From positions 62,001 to 126,000 of the forward strand of contig MPMR01000005.1 in the NCBI GenBank assembly GCA_002238605.1: a DNA stretch of 64,000 bases. Reading direction: 5' to 3'. The notes beneath the pieces were generated by a model. It saw nothing but the letters and a program-made list of their open reading frames with translations, searched no databases and was not told the DNA's origin. The translations under genes were made by a program, and so were the position numbers. Numbering within the stretch: position 1 is the stretch's first letter; each line of letters begins with the position of its first letter. The DNA is from BD2-11 clade cluster bacterium bin43 (GTDB taxonomy: Bacteria > Gemmatimonadota > Gemmatimonadetes > Longimicrobiales > Gaopeijiaceae). This document shows, piece by piece, positions 19,362-28,698 of the stretch.

Positions 19362-20104
19362 CCTGTCTCGATCCGCTTCCGTTCCAGCGCCCGGGCGACC
19401 GCCGGCCGGGTGAGAAACTCCCGTATGCCGCGGCGCAGTTCGTCGAAGTGCCCGTGAAAGTAGTGGTCCGCTCCCGGGATGACGACCGCTTCCACCGGAT
19501 TCCCCAGCTTGCGGGCGAATTCCGCGGCACGGGCGCCCGAACCGAACTCGTCGCGTTCGCCCTGAACGATGAGCACCGGGCAGCGCGCATCCGCCAGGAA
19601 GCCGTAGTCGTGGACGTCGAAGGCGAGCCCCACGCCCACCATGGCCGCGACGCGCGCGTGGCCGGCACCCGCCCTCAGCGCGACCAGCGACCCGAACGAG
19701 AATCCACCGGCCACCAGCGGCAGGCCCGGAAAGAGACGCTCGACGTGCCGCAGCGCCGCGCGCGCGTCCTCGGTCTCGCCGAGTCCCCCGTCGTAGGAGC
19801 CGGTGCTGCGCCCCACGCCTCGAAAGTTGAAGCGGAGCGCCGCCAGCCCGGCTTCGGTCATGGCCTGGGCGGCGCGGTACACGGCCTTGGTGTGCATCGT
19901 GCCCCCGTGCAGGGGATGCGGGTGGCACATGACCGCGGCCCCGCGCGGAGCTTCCCGCGGCTGGCGCAGCACAGCCTCCAGCAGGCCGTGCGAGACGGGT
20001 ATCGGGAGGAAGCCTCCCGTCGATGGAGGGGGCATGGGGAACCGGTTTGTTCGCATGTCGATCGGGGCGGGGCTATTCTGTTCGCCTGCCGAGAGCCGGG
20101 TCAA
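19358..20104 (-). CDS. Alpha/beta hydrolase
   Basis: A 248-aa alpha/beta hydrolase of the dienelactone-hydrolase/YfhR-like type. It has 'VMCHPHPLHGGTM' (oxyanion region), 'LRFNFRGVGRSTG', the nucleophile elbow 'GGFSFGS' and the late acid/base 'GERDEFGSG' and 'PGADHYFHGHF'. The first 16-23 residues before 'MRTNRFPMPPP' may be non-coding; starts at the second or third Met are possible. The substrate is unknown. It is coupled to a small helical gene downstream. Confidence 0.82.
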   Translation of the reverse strand: MTRLSAGEQNSPAPIDMRTNRFPMPPPSTGGFLPIPVSHGLLEAVLRQPREAPRGAAVMCHPHPLHGGTMHTKAVYRAAQAMTEAGLAALRFNFRGVGRSTGSYDGGLGETEDARAALRHVERLFPGLPLVAGGFSFGSLVALRAGAGHARVAAMVGVGLAFDVHDYGFLADARCPVLIVQGERDEFGSGARAAEFARKLGNPVEAVVIPGADHYFHGHFDELRRGIREFLTRPAVARALERKRIETG

Positions 20105-20127
20105 GGGCAGCCGGAGGACCAGGATCG

Positions 20128-20526
20128 ATGACCGTCGAACCGACCGAGTTGGCGAAAGTGGTTAACCGCATGTACTGGGACTCCGACGAGAGCGTCAACC
20201 GGATCGCCGAGCGGCTCGATCTCTCCAAGGGCGCCCTCTACGGCATGATCGAGCCGGCGCCCGCCGGCGGCACCTGCCCCGATTGCGGTTCATCCCTGAA
20301 CTTGGGCAACCGCACGGCCCGTGACCGCGGGCTCGCCGAATGCGCCGCCTGCTCACTTGTCGGCGAGCCGACGGACCGGGTATCATCCCCCGCACCCGCC
20401 GCGCACCCCCCGGAGTGGCCGGCGGTCCGCGAGCCCCGCCGCTGGAGCGGGCGAACGCTGGCCGGTTCCCTGCTTCTCGGAGTGGTCGCGGGGGTGCTGA
20501 TTGCCGGCCTCCTGCGCCGCCGGTGA
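20128..20526 (+). CDS. Membrane-anchored HTH / zinc-ribbon protein
   Basis: A 132-aa protein with three parts: an N-terminal helix-turn-helix-like segment ('SVNRIAERLDLSKGALYGMI', about 22-41), a zinc ribbon with CPDC and CAAC pairs (about 50-75), and a C-terminal transmembrane helix ('GSLLLGVVAGVLIAGLL') ending in arginines. No named family is recognised. The order suggests a membrane-tethered DNA- or protein-binding factor (inference). It is divergent from the hydrolase gene and about 50 bp ahead of the DsbA-like gene. Confidence 0.7.
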   Translation: MTVEPTELAKVVNRMYWDSDESVNRIAERLDLSKGALYGMIEPAPAGGTCPDCGSSLNLGNRTARDRGLAECAACSLVGEPTDRVSSPAPAAHPPEWPAVREPRRWSGRTLAGSLLLGVVAGVLIAGLLRRR

Positions 20527-20575
20527 CGGCGACGCCCCATTCCACACCCACATCAGACGAGATCGTTACCTGACG

Positions 20576-21343
20576 ATGAAGCTACAGCATCCCACGCCGC
20601 CAGGCGGGAATCCGTCCGCCGCACGCCTTCGCCGCGGGGCGCCGCTCCCGCTCGTTCTCGCGCTGGCCACCGGCTGCACGGGCGGGGAGGGCGACGCGAA
20701 CCCCCCCGCGGAGGAGGCATCCACGGAGTCCCTCACCCGGAGCCTCGTCACCACTCCGCCCGAAACGCTCCCCGGAGAGGAGATCGACTTTCCGGGCCTG
20801 GGCTACGACTTCGGAGACCCTGAAGCCACGCTGCGCATCGCCGAACTGAGCGACTTCGGCTGCGGCTTCTGCCGCCAGTTTCACGAAGAGACCTTTCCTG
20901 TGCTCCAGGAGGAGTACATGGACGCCGGAACCGTGCTGTGGAAGTACATCCCGATCGTGACCGGGATGTTTCCGCATGGAGACATGTCGGCGCTCGCGGG
21001 CGAGTGCGCGGGTGAGCAGGACGAGTTCGAACCGATGCTCGAGCGGCTGTACGAGGATCAGGGAACGTGGAAGAACAGCAGCGACCCCATGCCGCACTTC
21101 CTCGGCTACGCCGCCGAGCTGGGGCTGAACTCCGAGCAGTTCGAGTCCTGCATCGTCGAGGAGCGCCCCGGAGACCGCATCGCCGACGGCGGGCGGGCCG
21201 CCCGGGCGCTGGGCCTGCGCGGAACGCCGAGCTTCCTGATCAACGGATTCCCCGTCCAGGGCGCCCTTCCCACCCAGCTCTTCCGCGACATCCTGGACAA
21301 CGAGCTGGCGGCGCTGGCCGAGGCGGCGGGGTCGGGGGACTAA
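20576..21343 (+). CDS. DsbA-family thioredoxin-like lipoprotein
   Basis: A 255-aa envelope protein with a lipobox ('LALATGC') after an Arg-rich start, then a DsbA-type thioredoxin domain: 'AELSDFGCGFCRQFHEETFP' with the CGFC redox pair, and the cis-Pro loop 'RGTPSFLINGFPVQG'. It should make or isomerise disulfides in exported proteins. Length fits the family. ATG 20576 is preferred because the signal begins there. Its stop overlaps the convergent stop of the S51 peptidase gene. Confidence 0.88.
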   Translation: MKLQHPTPPGGNPSAARLRRGAPLPLVLALATGCTGGEGDANPPAEEASTESLTRSLVTTPPETLPGEEIDFPGLGYDFGDPEATLRIAELSDFGCGFCRQFHEETFPVLQEEYMDAGTVLWKYIPIVTGMFPHGDMSALAGECAGEQDEFEPMLERLYEDQGTWKNSSDPMPHFLGYAAELGLNSEQFESCIVEERPGDRIADGGRAARALGLRGTPSFLINGFPVQGALPTQLFRDILDNELAALAEAAGSGD

Positions 21344-22230
21344 CCTCCCGGCCGCCGCTGCACGCGGTCGAGCGGGCGCGGCGTGTTCGCGAGCCGCCGG
21401 GCCTCACGCGTGGCCATGTTGAACCGGTCTCCCGGGGCCAGGAAGTAGAAGTCGCCGCCGGTGTCGATCTGCGCCCCGGTGTCGTAGATGACGACGTAGC
21501 TCTCGCCGATCACCTCGAATTCGTCGCCCTGGACCACGATCGCGGTGTTTTCGTCGATGCCGATGCCCAGGAGGTCGGGCATCGCCTCCATCACCTCGAG
21601 CATGTCGAACTGGCGGTTGCGGCGCAGCAGGTGCTGGTCGACGCCCACGTTGCGCAGGAAGCCGAACCCCTCCTCGTGGTCCCCCATCATGATGGTGTTG
21701 GTCTGCGTGTCCCCGCGGATCAGGTATGATCCCTGGATCGAGGCGCCGGCCGACGAGCCGCCGATGACGCCGCCGCGCTCGAGCACGCGGTGGAGTTCCT
21801 CCTCGGTGCGCGTGTCCAGATAGGAATCCGCGATGCGCCACTGCCTCCCGCCCGGGAACCAGACCCCTCCCGCTTCCTGGATCGGCCGTACGAAGGCCTC
21901 GCTGTCGGCCTCGTCGCGGTCGTTGGTGTGGATCACCGTCAGGTTGGTCGCGCCAGCCGCACGGAACTGGCGCAGGCCGGGGTAGAACTGGTCGTACTCC
22001 GCCGCGCCGCCTGCGGTCGGGATCACGACGATCGGGGCGTCGGGGCCGCCCGCCAGATCGATGAAACGGCGTACGATGCCCAGATCCTGCATGGCGCCCC
22101 CCACCACGACAAGCGAGCCGTTGGCGGGGCCCACCTCCTGGGCCCCCAGCGGCGTCGGCGTGCCGTTTCCGGCGGTCCCCGCGAGGGCGAGGGCAATCCC
22201 GATGGCGATCACGGTTGTGCTCCGGTTCAT
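21340..22230 (-). CDS. Secreted cyanophycinase-like S51 peptidase
   Basis: A 296-aa peptidase S51 protein. A signal peptide (about 1-30, ending 'LGAQE') marks it for export. Catalytic features are the nucleophile serine in 'VIGGSSAGASIQGSYLI', 'WFPGGRQWRIADSYLDT' and 'IGIDENTAIVV', all typical of cyanophycinase/CphB. It would cleave beta-Asp-Arg dipeptides or related isopeptides outside the cytoplasm. No cyanophycin synthetase is seen, which fits a scavenging extracellular form. Convergent with the DsbA-like gene. Confidence 0.87.
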   Translation of the reverse strand: MNRSTTVIAIGIALALAGTAGNGTPTPLGAQEVGPANGSLVVVGGAMQDLGIVRRFIDLAGGPDAPIVVIPTAGGAAEYDQFYPGLRQFRAAGATNLTVIHTNDRDEADSEAFVRPIQEAGGVWFPGGRQWRIADSYLDTRTEEELHRVLERGGVIGGSSAGASIQGSYLIRGDTQTNTIMMGDHEEGFGFLRNVGVDQHLLRRNRQFDMLEVMEAMPDLLGIGIDENTAIVVQGDEFEVIGESYVVIYDTGAQIDTGGDFYFLAPGDRFNMATREARRLANTPRPLDRVQRRPGG

Positions 22231-22354
22231 CTGCGACCTCCTGGACGTCGTCCGCTTCGTGGTTTCCCGATCGTGGCCGGGCTGGCGGGCAACCCGGACT
22301 GGAATCATTCGGTCTGGAGCCCGGTTGCGCCAGCCGCGGGAGCGGACCCGGCGG

Positions 22355-22382
22355 ATTACGCATTTTACGTAAATTGTGTAAT
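22355..22382. promoter_or_regulatory. 28-bp near-perfect palindrome (operator candidate)
   Basis: ATTACGCATTTTAC (22355-22368) and GTAAATTGTGTAAT (22369-22382) are reverse complements at 24 of 28 positions; the centre TTTACGTAAA is perfect. It is an AT-rich island in GC-rich DNA, about 125 bp from the S51 peptidase start and 110 bp from the AraC-type gene start, so it is placed to control one or both divergent genes. Confidence 0.55.
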
Positions 22383-22492
22383 TGCCGACCCTGGAACCGT
22401 CCGGCGCGCGCGCCGCGTCATCGGTTGCTGATAGGGTGCTGATGGCGGGCTAGTACCTTGGTCCGTCACCTTCACCACACCGAGGAAGCGCC

Positions 22493-23365
22493 ATGTCCGG
22501 AGGAAAGCGCCCGCAGTCGCCGTTTCTACTCCTGTCGGTCCCCTACCGGAACCTCGTTCCGCTCACGACGCCAGCCGAGTTCATCAAGCGCGAACGAGGG
22601 CTCAAGGGATCGGCTGTGATCTGGCGCCTGAGGACGGGGGAACTGGCCGACAACCTGACGATCGCGCGCCGCCGGCCGGCGGGCGTTGTCCTGATTCTCG
22701 TTCTTCCGCCCGCTTCTTCGCTGACGACCGAGACCGATCTCCTCCATGTCATCGGGCGATGCAGACCGACAGCCATCGTTCCTCACCACGAGGACATCGA
22801 TCCGGAAGATATGAAGTCTCTCATTCGCCGGCCGCCGACCGACCTCCCGGTCGAGTTCACCGAGTACCTGGCGTGGAGGGGACTGCACGTCGACCGGGGA
22901 ACATGCGACATCATTCGCCGCACGGTCAGGTTGGCAACGCAGCTCACCACGATCGCCAGCCTGTCGCGGACGATCTACCTGTCGCGCCGTGCACTGGGTC
23001 GCCGCTTCGTGTCGAGGGGACTGCCGGTGCCTTCCCACTGGTTGCAATTCTGCCGGATTCTCCACGCGGTCCTTCGGCTTCAGAACTCCTCGCAGAGCCT
23101 GCACTCCGTTGCCTGTGACCTGGGTTATCCCGACGGATTCGCGCTGAGCAATCAGATGAACCGGCTAATCGGAGTCAGGCCCTCGACCGCCCGGCGGTGT
23201 CTGGGTTGGGAGTGGCTGATCGAGTGCTGGTTGCAGAGGGAGAAGGCGATCGGAGCGTTGGCTCATGACTTGCATCAAGGCGGTCCGGCGGCCGGACCGC
23301 CGCGCGCATTCCGTTCCCCTCGAGATTCGGCCCGACGAGCGAGGAAACTGGCCGTTCGGCGATAG
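22493..23365 (+). CDS. AraC-type transcriptional regulator
   Basis: A 290-aa protein. The C-terminal part (about residues 165-240) has two helix-turn-helix motifs of the AraC type: 'ASLSRTIYLSRRALGRRFVS' and 'SLHSVACDLGYPDGFALSNQ' followed by 'MNRLIGVRPSTARR', which matches the second AraC helix and 'G.SP..YR' position. The N-terminal 120 residues match no known sensor. The C-terminal tail is basic and disordered. It has a GAGGAA ribosome site and lies directly ahead of the BTAD ATPase gene, with which it probably forms an operon. Confidence 0.75.
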   Translation: MSGGKRPQSPFLLLSVPYRNLVPLTTPAEFIKRERGLKGSAVIWRLRTGELADNLTIARRRPAGVVLILVLPPASSLTTETDLLHVIGRCRPTAIVPHHEDIDPEDMKSLIRRPPTDLPVEFTEYLAWRGLHVDRGTCDIIRRTVRLATQLTTIASLSRTIYLSRRALGRRFVSRGLPVPSHWLQFCRILHAVLRLQNSSQSLHSVACDLGYPDGFALSNQMNRLIGVRPSTARRCLGWEWLIECWLQREKAIGALAHDLHQGGPAAGPPRAFRSPRDSARRARKLAVRR

Positions 23366-23395
23366 GCCTCCAAGTGACTCCAGCAACAGTGAAAA

Positions 23396-26300
23396 ATGTC
23401 CGATTGGCCTTTCGGGACGGGAAACACGGAAGTCCACCAAGACAATACCCGCCCAACCTTTCGGCTAATGACCTTCGGCGGTCCCAAGTTGATCGCCGGC
23501 CCCAAGACCCATCCGTTGTCTCCTCTGAGAGCGGCTCTGCTCGGCCTGCTCGCGACAGCGCCGGATGACGGCCTGTCCACAGCGCGCGTCATCGCCCTGC
23601 TCTGGAAACCAGGGCCTTCCAGTCGGCTGAGACACCGGGTCAGCCAGTTGATCTATGCGCTGAACCGGGGACTCCCCGAGAAAGTGGTTGTGAAGAGACG
23701 TCACCGCCACTGCGTGAGCAAGGCGATCCCGACGGATTACCAGCTGTTCGAGGCGGCGTTGCGGAATCATCGAACCATGGAAGCCGCGGAACTGGTGAGG
23801 CGCGGCTTTCTCTTGGAGCTGACCAGGCCCCCTTCGGATGCGTTTCTTGAGTGGCTGGACAAGACGAGGCTCGAGCAGCGAGCCCGGACCCGACAGACTG
23901 CTGCCGAACAGTGGACCCGCCTGACCGACCAGGGCCGCTGGAGGCAGGCTGTCGAACCGGCCCGGGCTCTGCTCTTGTTGAACGCCGATGACGAACGGGC
24001 TCTTCGCATGGTGATTCGCGCCGAAGCCATCGCCGGAAGCGTACGCGAGGCCGAGGCCGCCTTCCACAGTTTCGTGGAACGTGCCAAATCGGATAACCGG
24101 GACTGGGTTCCACAAGCGGAGACGCTGTCGCTGGTCGACTACATCCGCAACATGCCTTTTCGCGGCAGCACGAAGTTCGCTGCGCACGCGCTGGACGCGT
24201 CTCCCCTGATCGGGCGCTCGGAGGAGCTCGCCGCCCTTTCGGCCGCGATGCTCCCACGACCCGGAGACGGGTTGCGCCTGGTTGTCATCAGAGGAGAGCG
24301 CGGCACCGGCAAGACCCGGCTTCTCGAGGAATCCCTGGCCACCGATCTGCTGAGCGGCATCCGGACATTGCGCTTGCGGGCGTCGAAAACCGGACGGCGA
24401 GCCTTCCTCAACTCCGTTCTCGATGCCCTGGCATCCTCCGATGTCGGCTCTGACCTGCGCGACCTCGCGGAGCCGTGGCGCGCGGCGCTGCTGGAGTCCA
24501 TCCCGGAGACCCCTTCCGGGACCAACCTCCCTGTCGAACCGCGTGCGGCCGAACCCGACCAGGTCCTCCGGCGATACCCTGAAGCCATCCGTCAGGCGCT
24601 TCTCGCGGTGGCCGGGAATGAGCCCGTCGTCCTCGTCGTTGACGATTGCCACCGGGTCGACGAGGAGTTCGCCGAGGTTCTCCGGTACGTCGTGCAGCGG
24701 TGGCCCTCGCTGCCGCTGGCGGTCACGCTCACGGTAGCGACGGAGAGCTTGCACCGGAAGGATCCGTTCATCCGGCTGCTCGGCGATTCGCTCCATGAAT
24801 GTGAGCTGGCCGAGTTTACCCTCGGTGAACTCACCCGGGAAGCTGCCGCGGAGCTGGTGGACACCGTTGCGGATGGTCGCATTGAGGAGGAAGTGCGGGA
24901 CCGGATCGTCGAGTTGAGCGACCAGAACCCCCTGTTCCTCCTGAAGCTCTCGGAACTGCCTCTGGCCGGGTTGCCCCTGCCGAACCTGGATCCCGACGAC
25001 TTCGTGTCCGTCCCTCAATCCATATCGGATGTCTTTTCGGGGCGCGTGGCGGAACTGGATGATGACACCGAGCGCACTCTTCAGCTTCTCAGTGTCATGG
25101 GGCGTCCCCTGGGCGTCGGCACCTTGTCGAAGCTGAGCGACCGATCACGCGACTCGTGCGTGGACGCACTGGACATCCTGCAGCAGTCCCGGCTGGTCAG
25201 GAGGGCTGCAAGCGGGTTTGCCGTGCGCTACGAACTGATCCGCCATGTGGTCTACGATCGCATGACGGTCGCGCGGCGGACGTGGGTTCATGGTCGCGTG
25301 GCAAGTCATCTTGATGACCCGAACACCTCGGCAACTCCCGCCGAACTGGCGATTCATTACCGTCATGCCGGGATTCCGACCAAGGCGCTGCGGCACGCGC
25401 TGGCCGGAGCCAGTGCCGCCGAGAAGTCCGGTGCCCTCGCAGAGGCGACGACGCTCTTCGCGCTCGCCCGGCGAAATATCCACGATCCCCGGACCCACGC
25501 CCGGATGGCTGAACGCCTTGCTCGCCTCCACTACGTGCGCCGGGACATCGCGGACGGAGCGGATCGGTTGGCCGAGGCAGCGTATGAGCTTCGCAAGGTC
25601 CATCATCACCAGAGCGCTCTTGTCGCGGACATCCAACGCGTCGATCTCCTCGCAGGCAGCGGCTCCTGTTCTCCAGAGGAGGCAGTCGCTCGCATCCGCG
25701 AGTTCGGACGCACCGCAGAGCAGGCGAAACACTGGAAGGCGGCTGCCAGGGCCATTGACATGGAGCTACATATCCACAGGAAGGAAGGAGAGGGCCCTGA
25801 GGCGGACACGCTGGCCGCGCACGCCCGCAAGCTGCTGCGTCAGGTTGAACCAAGGCGGCGCGGTCCCCTCCATGCCAGCCTTGCCCTCCATCATCAGGGT
25901 GACTTCGATGCGGGGCTCGGGCATGCCCGCGAGGCAATCGCCGTCGCTCGCCGGATGCGCGCCCCGGATGAACTGCTGCGAGCCCTGGTGCGCTTCGTCG
26001 CGATTCAAGGCGCAAGGGGACTCATTACCGACCCGGAGGCCGCCTCGGCCCTGGAAGAAGGGGAGTCCCTTGCCAGGGACCATGACGATTTTGTGGAACA
26101 CCACGCCCTGCTCGTCAGCGCAGGTAGCGGATACCGCGCGATCGGGCGCCTCGACCGGGCAAGGAGCTGGTTTGTAAGGGCCGGAGCGGTGCTTGCCAAT
26201 GTCAAGACCTGGGAATCGCATGTTTCCCTGGAATGCAGGCTGGGAGAGCTGGCGCTGGAGGCGAGGAAGCTGGACCAGGCCGCCGCGCATTTTGGCCGCG

Positions 26301-26743
26301 CCCGACTACTCTGGAAGCCCGGAATGGGCCGCTGTGCGGGCATCATCAGCCATTCGGGCGTCGGTCTCACCGCGGTTCGAATGGGAGAACTGTCCCGGGC
26401 CCGCGAGATGGGGGCCCAGATCCCCGAACCACCCGGGAGCTGGTTCGAGGATCCCTGGGTGTTCGCTTTGTTCCAGGCGCACCTGTGCGAGTTGCAAGGC
26501 GTAGCCGGAAACGGGGCGGACGCTGTAGGCAGAATCGCGAGTCATATCGAGGCGTCCCAGCCCGCGAATTGGGCGCGGCTCAAGTTCGAGGAGGCGCTCC
26601 TGCGGCTGCGGCACTCGCTTCCACAGCGCGCCGAGATCGCTCAAACGGCGGCGGACGCCGCCGCCGACCTGGGGATTGACCGCCGGATAACGGCCCTGAA
26701 AGCGGCGCGGCAAAGAGCGCGCAGGCGTGAGATGCCCGGCTGA
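23396..26743 (+). CDS. SARP/BTAD-type regulator with AAA ATPase and TPR domains
   Basis: A 1115-aa protein. Residues about 25-105 form an OmpR-like winged helix ('LSPLRAALLGLLATAPDDGL', 'HRVSQLIYALNRG'); about 110-245 a bacterial transcriptional activator (BTAD) domain; about 270-560 an ATPase with Walker A GERGTGKTR and Walker B 'VVLVVDDCHRVDE'; the rest is TPR-like helices. This architecture is shared by SARP/AfsR and MalT-like regulators that bind DNA and a ligand in an ATP-dependent way. No C-terminal LuxR helix is seen. The ATG at 23396 or the one at 23468 may be the start. It follows the AraC gene by 30 bp. Confidence 0.82.
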   Translation: MSDWPFGTGNTEVHQDNTRPTFRLMTFGGPKLIAGPKTHPLSPLRAALLGLLATAPDDGLSTARVIALLWKPGPSSRLRHRVSQLIYALNRGLPEKVVVKRRHRHCVSKAIPTDYQLFEAALRNHRTMEAAELVRRGFLLELTRPPSDAFLEWLDKTRLEQRARTRQTAAEQWTRLTDQGRWRQAVEPARALLLLNADDERALRMVIRAEAIAGSVREAEAAFHSFVERAKSDNRDWVPQAETLSLVDYIRNMPFRGSTKFAAHALDASPLIGRSEELAALSAAMLPRPGDGLRLVVIRGERGTGKTRLLEESLATDLLSGIRTLRLRASKTGRRAFLNSVLDALASSDVGSDLRDLAEPWRAALLESIPETPSGTNLPVEPRAAEPDQVLRRYPEAIRQALLAVAGNEPVVLVVDDCHRVDEEFAEVLRYVVQRWPSLPLAVTLTVATESLHRKDPFIRLLGDSLHECELAEFTLGELTREAAAELVDTVADGRIEEEVRDRIVELSDQNPLFLLKLSELPLAGLPLPNLDPDDFVSVPQSISDVFSGRVAELDDDTERTLQLLSVMGRPLGVGTLSKLSDRSRDSCVDALDILQQSRLVRRAASGFAVRYELIRHVVYDRMTVARRTWVHGRVASHLDDPNTSATPAELAIHYRHAGIPTKALRHALAGASAAEKSGALAEATTLFALARRNIHDPRTHARMAERLARLHYVRRDIADGADRLAEAAYELRKVHHHQSALVADIQRVDLLAGSGSCSPEEAVARIREFGRTAEQAKHWKAAARAIDMELHIHRKEGEGPEADTLAAHARKLLRQVEPRRRGPLHASLALHHQGDFDAGLGHAREAIAVARRMRAPDELLRALVRFVAIQGARGLITDPEAASALEEGESLARDHDDFVEHHALLVSAGSGYRAIGRLDRARSWFVRAGAVLANVKTWESHVSLECRLGELALEARKLDQAAAHFGRARLLWKPGMGRCAGIISHSGVGLTAVRMGELSRAREMGAQIPEPPGSWFEDPWVFALFQAHLCELQGVAGNGADAVGRIASHIEASQPANWARLKFEEALLRLRHSLPQRAEIAQTAADAAADLGIDRRITALKAARQRARRREMPG

Positions 26744-26809
26744 CACCCGGAATCCGCCAGCGGGTGCGCCAGCGCGAGGACGGCGCTGTCGGCCGCGGGC
26801 CGACCGCCG

Positions 26810-28405
26810 CTACCGGAACAGATCCCGGCCCGCGACGTCCGCCGGCGCCGGGATGCCCGCCAGCGCGGCCAGGGTGGGCGCCACGTCCACCGTGCCCACG
26901 CGCGCGTCCGAACGGCCCGGCCGCACCCCCGCGCCCAGGAAGATCAGCGGCACGTGGCGGTCGTGCCGGTACGGCGATCCGTGGTTGGTTCCGCCCCCGG
27001 TGTATTCCACCGTCCCGAGGGTGAGCCGGATCTCCAGGTGGACGCCGTAGCGGTGCAGGGGCCCCGGCATGCGCCCGGCGAAGTACGAGTTCTGCTGCAG
27101 CCGGATCAGCGAGTCGGGGGAGGGTTCGCCGGCGAGCTCCGCCTCGGTGATGGCGTCGGCCACGAAATCCAGTTCCTCCAGCACCACCGCGACCCGCTCC
27201 TGCTCCGGGCTCGACACAGGTCCCGTCCCGTCCGGGAACGCCTCGCGCACCAGCCGGGCGGCGGCCCGAAAGTCCCTGCCGCCCACGCGGCCCCCCGGCT
27301 GCCCCAGTTCCTGCAGGTATTCGGGCACCGGCTGTACGCCGTGGTCCGAACTGAAGGCCAGCACCCACCGGCCTGAACCGATCTCGTCGTCCAGGAAGCC
27401 GAAGAACTCGCCGAGCAGCCGGTCGAGGCGCAGAAGCGTGTCGAACTGCTCCACGCTGAGCGGCCCGTAGCGGTGCCCCACATAGTCCACCTGGGAGAGC
27501 GACACGCTCAGGTAGTCCACGATGCCGTCGTCTCCCATGCCCAGCTCCTGCACCGCGGCCATCGCCAGCGCCAGGGTCGCCGCGTCCACCATGGGCCGCT
27601 CCGCCATCCACTCGTTGAATCCGGCGGGCGACGACGCGTCGCCTTCCTGGTCGAATCGATGCGGAAAAGTCGTGTGGATTCCGTCGGCCTCGTAGGGGGC
27701 CCGGTCCCCGCGCGGCACGATCCGTTCCAGGCCGGGAGGGATGGTGCTGGACCAGACCGAGTCGGAAAGCAGGCGCGCACGGGCGTCCCGGTTGAAGTCT
27801 TCGAGCCAGTCGGGAACGGCCGGCCGATACCAGGTCGAGGTCACGTAGCGTCCCTGTTCGGCATCGAGCCAGTAGACGTGGCCGGGCGCCCTTCCGGCCA
27901 TCGTGATCGCCGCCCGGTCCTTCTTGGAGACCGACACCACATGCGCCCCGGAGTCGGCGTTCAGGACCCAGTCCGCCATGCCGCCACGCTCCAGGTTGCG
28001 GGGCGAGCGACCCGGGCGCTCGGGGATGCCGACGATGGCGGCAAGGCTGTCGGCGACGGCGTAGACGTAGGTCGGTTCGCCGGCCTGGTCGAACTCGAAC
28101 CAGTCGTTGGCGACGATCCCGTGCGTTTTCGGGTAGACGCCCGTCGAGAGGGTCGCATGCCCCGCCGCGGTCTCGGTCACGCCATGGTCGTGAGCCGCGT
28201 TGTCGAAGCGGAATCCTTCGTCGAGCAGCCTGCGAAGGCCTCCCGAATAGTGCTCGTCGTAGCGCTCCAGGAGGTCCGGGATGAGCTGATCCACCACCAC
28301 CGTCACCATCAGGCGCGAAGCGTCCTGGGGCTCGGTACCGCCGCACCCGGCCGCCGGGAGGAGCAGGAGTAACGCGACGAGTGGGCGCTGGATGGGACGC
28401 AACAT
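26810..28405 (-). CDS. PafA-like alkaline phosphatase lipoprotein
   Basis: A 531-aa alkaline phosphatase superfamily protein. The start at MLRPIQ is chosen because it opens a lipoprotein signal (lipobox 'LPAAGC'). The enzyme core shows 'VTVVVDQLIPDLLERYDEHY', the Thr-nucleophile region 'VTETAAGHATLSTGVYPKTH' and metal motifs 'AFSSDHGV' and 'NHGSPYRHDRHVP'. This resembles PafA-type phosphate-irrepressible monoesterases. It should release phosphate in the periplasm or at the surface. No pho-box was recognised upstream. Convergent with the BTAD gene. Confidence 0.88.
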   Translation of the reverse strand: MLRPIQRPLVALLLLLPAAGCGGTEPQDASRLMVTVVVDQLIPDLLERYDEHYSGGLRRLLDEGFRFDNAAHDHGVTETAAGHATLSTGVYPKTHGIVANDWFEFDQAGEPTYVYAVADSLAAIVGIPERPGRSPRNLERGGMADWVLNADSGAHVVSVSKKDRAAITMAGRAPGHVYWLDAEQGRYVTSTWYRPAVPDWLEDFNRDARARLLSDSVWSSTIPPGLERIVPRGDRAPYEADGIHTTFPHRFDQEGDASSPAGFNEWMAERPMVDAATLALAMAAVQELGMGDDGIVDYLSVSLSQVDYVGHRYGPLSVEQFDTLLRLDRLLGEFFGFLDDEIGSGRWVLAFSSDHGVQPVPEYLQELGQPGGRVGGRDFRAAARLVREAFPDGTGPVSSPEQERVAVVLEELDFVADAITEAELAGEPSPDSLIRLQQNSYFAGRMPGPLHRYGVHLEIRLTLGTVEYTGGGTNHGSPYRHDRHVPLIFLGAGVRPGRSDARVGTVDVAPTLAALAGIPAPADVAGRDLFR

Positions 28406-28698
28406 CGGAAGCCGGACTCCGTAAACGCGTGGTCTTGATCTGGCAGCCCGCAGACCTTCCCGCCCGCGGTGCTCTCGCGGATTCCTCGGCGGACTGCTAG
28501 TGAGATCGCTCATTCCGCGATCGAGGGCAACCGTCGCGGGCGCCTGTTCCGCGGCGCCTGCCACGATCCAACGGACGAACATGGTGATTTCGTGCGCCGG
28601 GGGGCTTTGCGGGCCTGCGCCTGTGCGCGTGTCCGTCGCCCGCGCCGTCGTCCCATCCCGCCATTCCTCCGCCCGGGGTCTTCCGCTTGCTTGTAACC

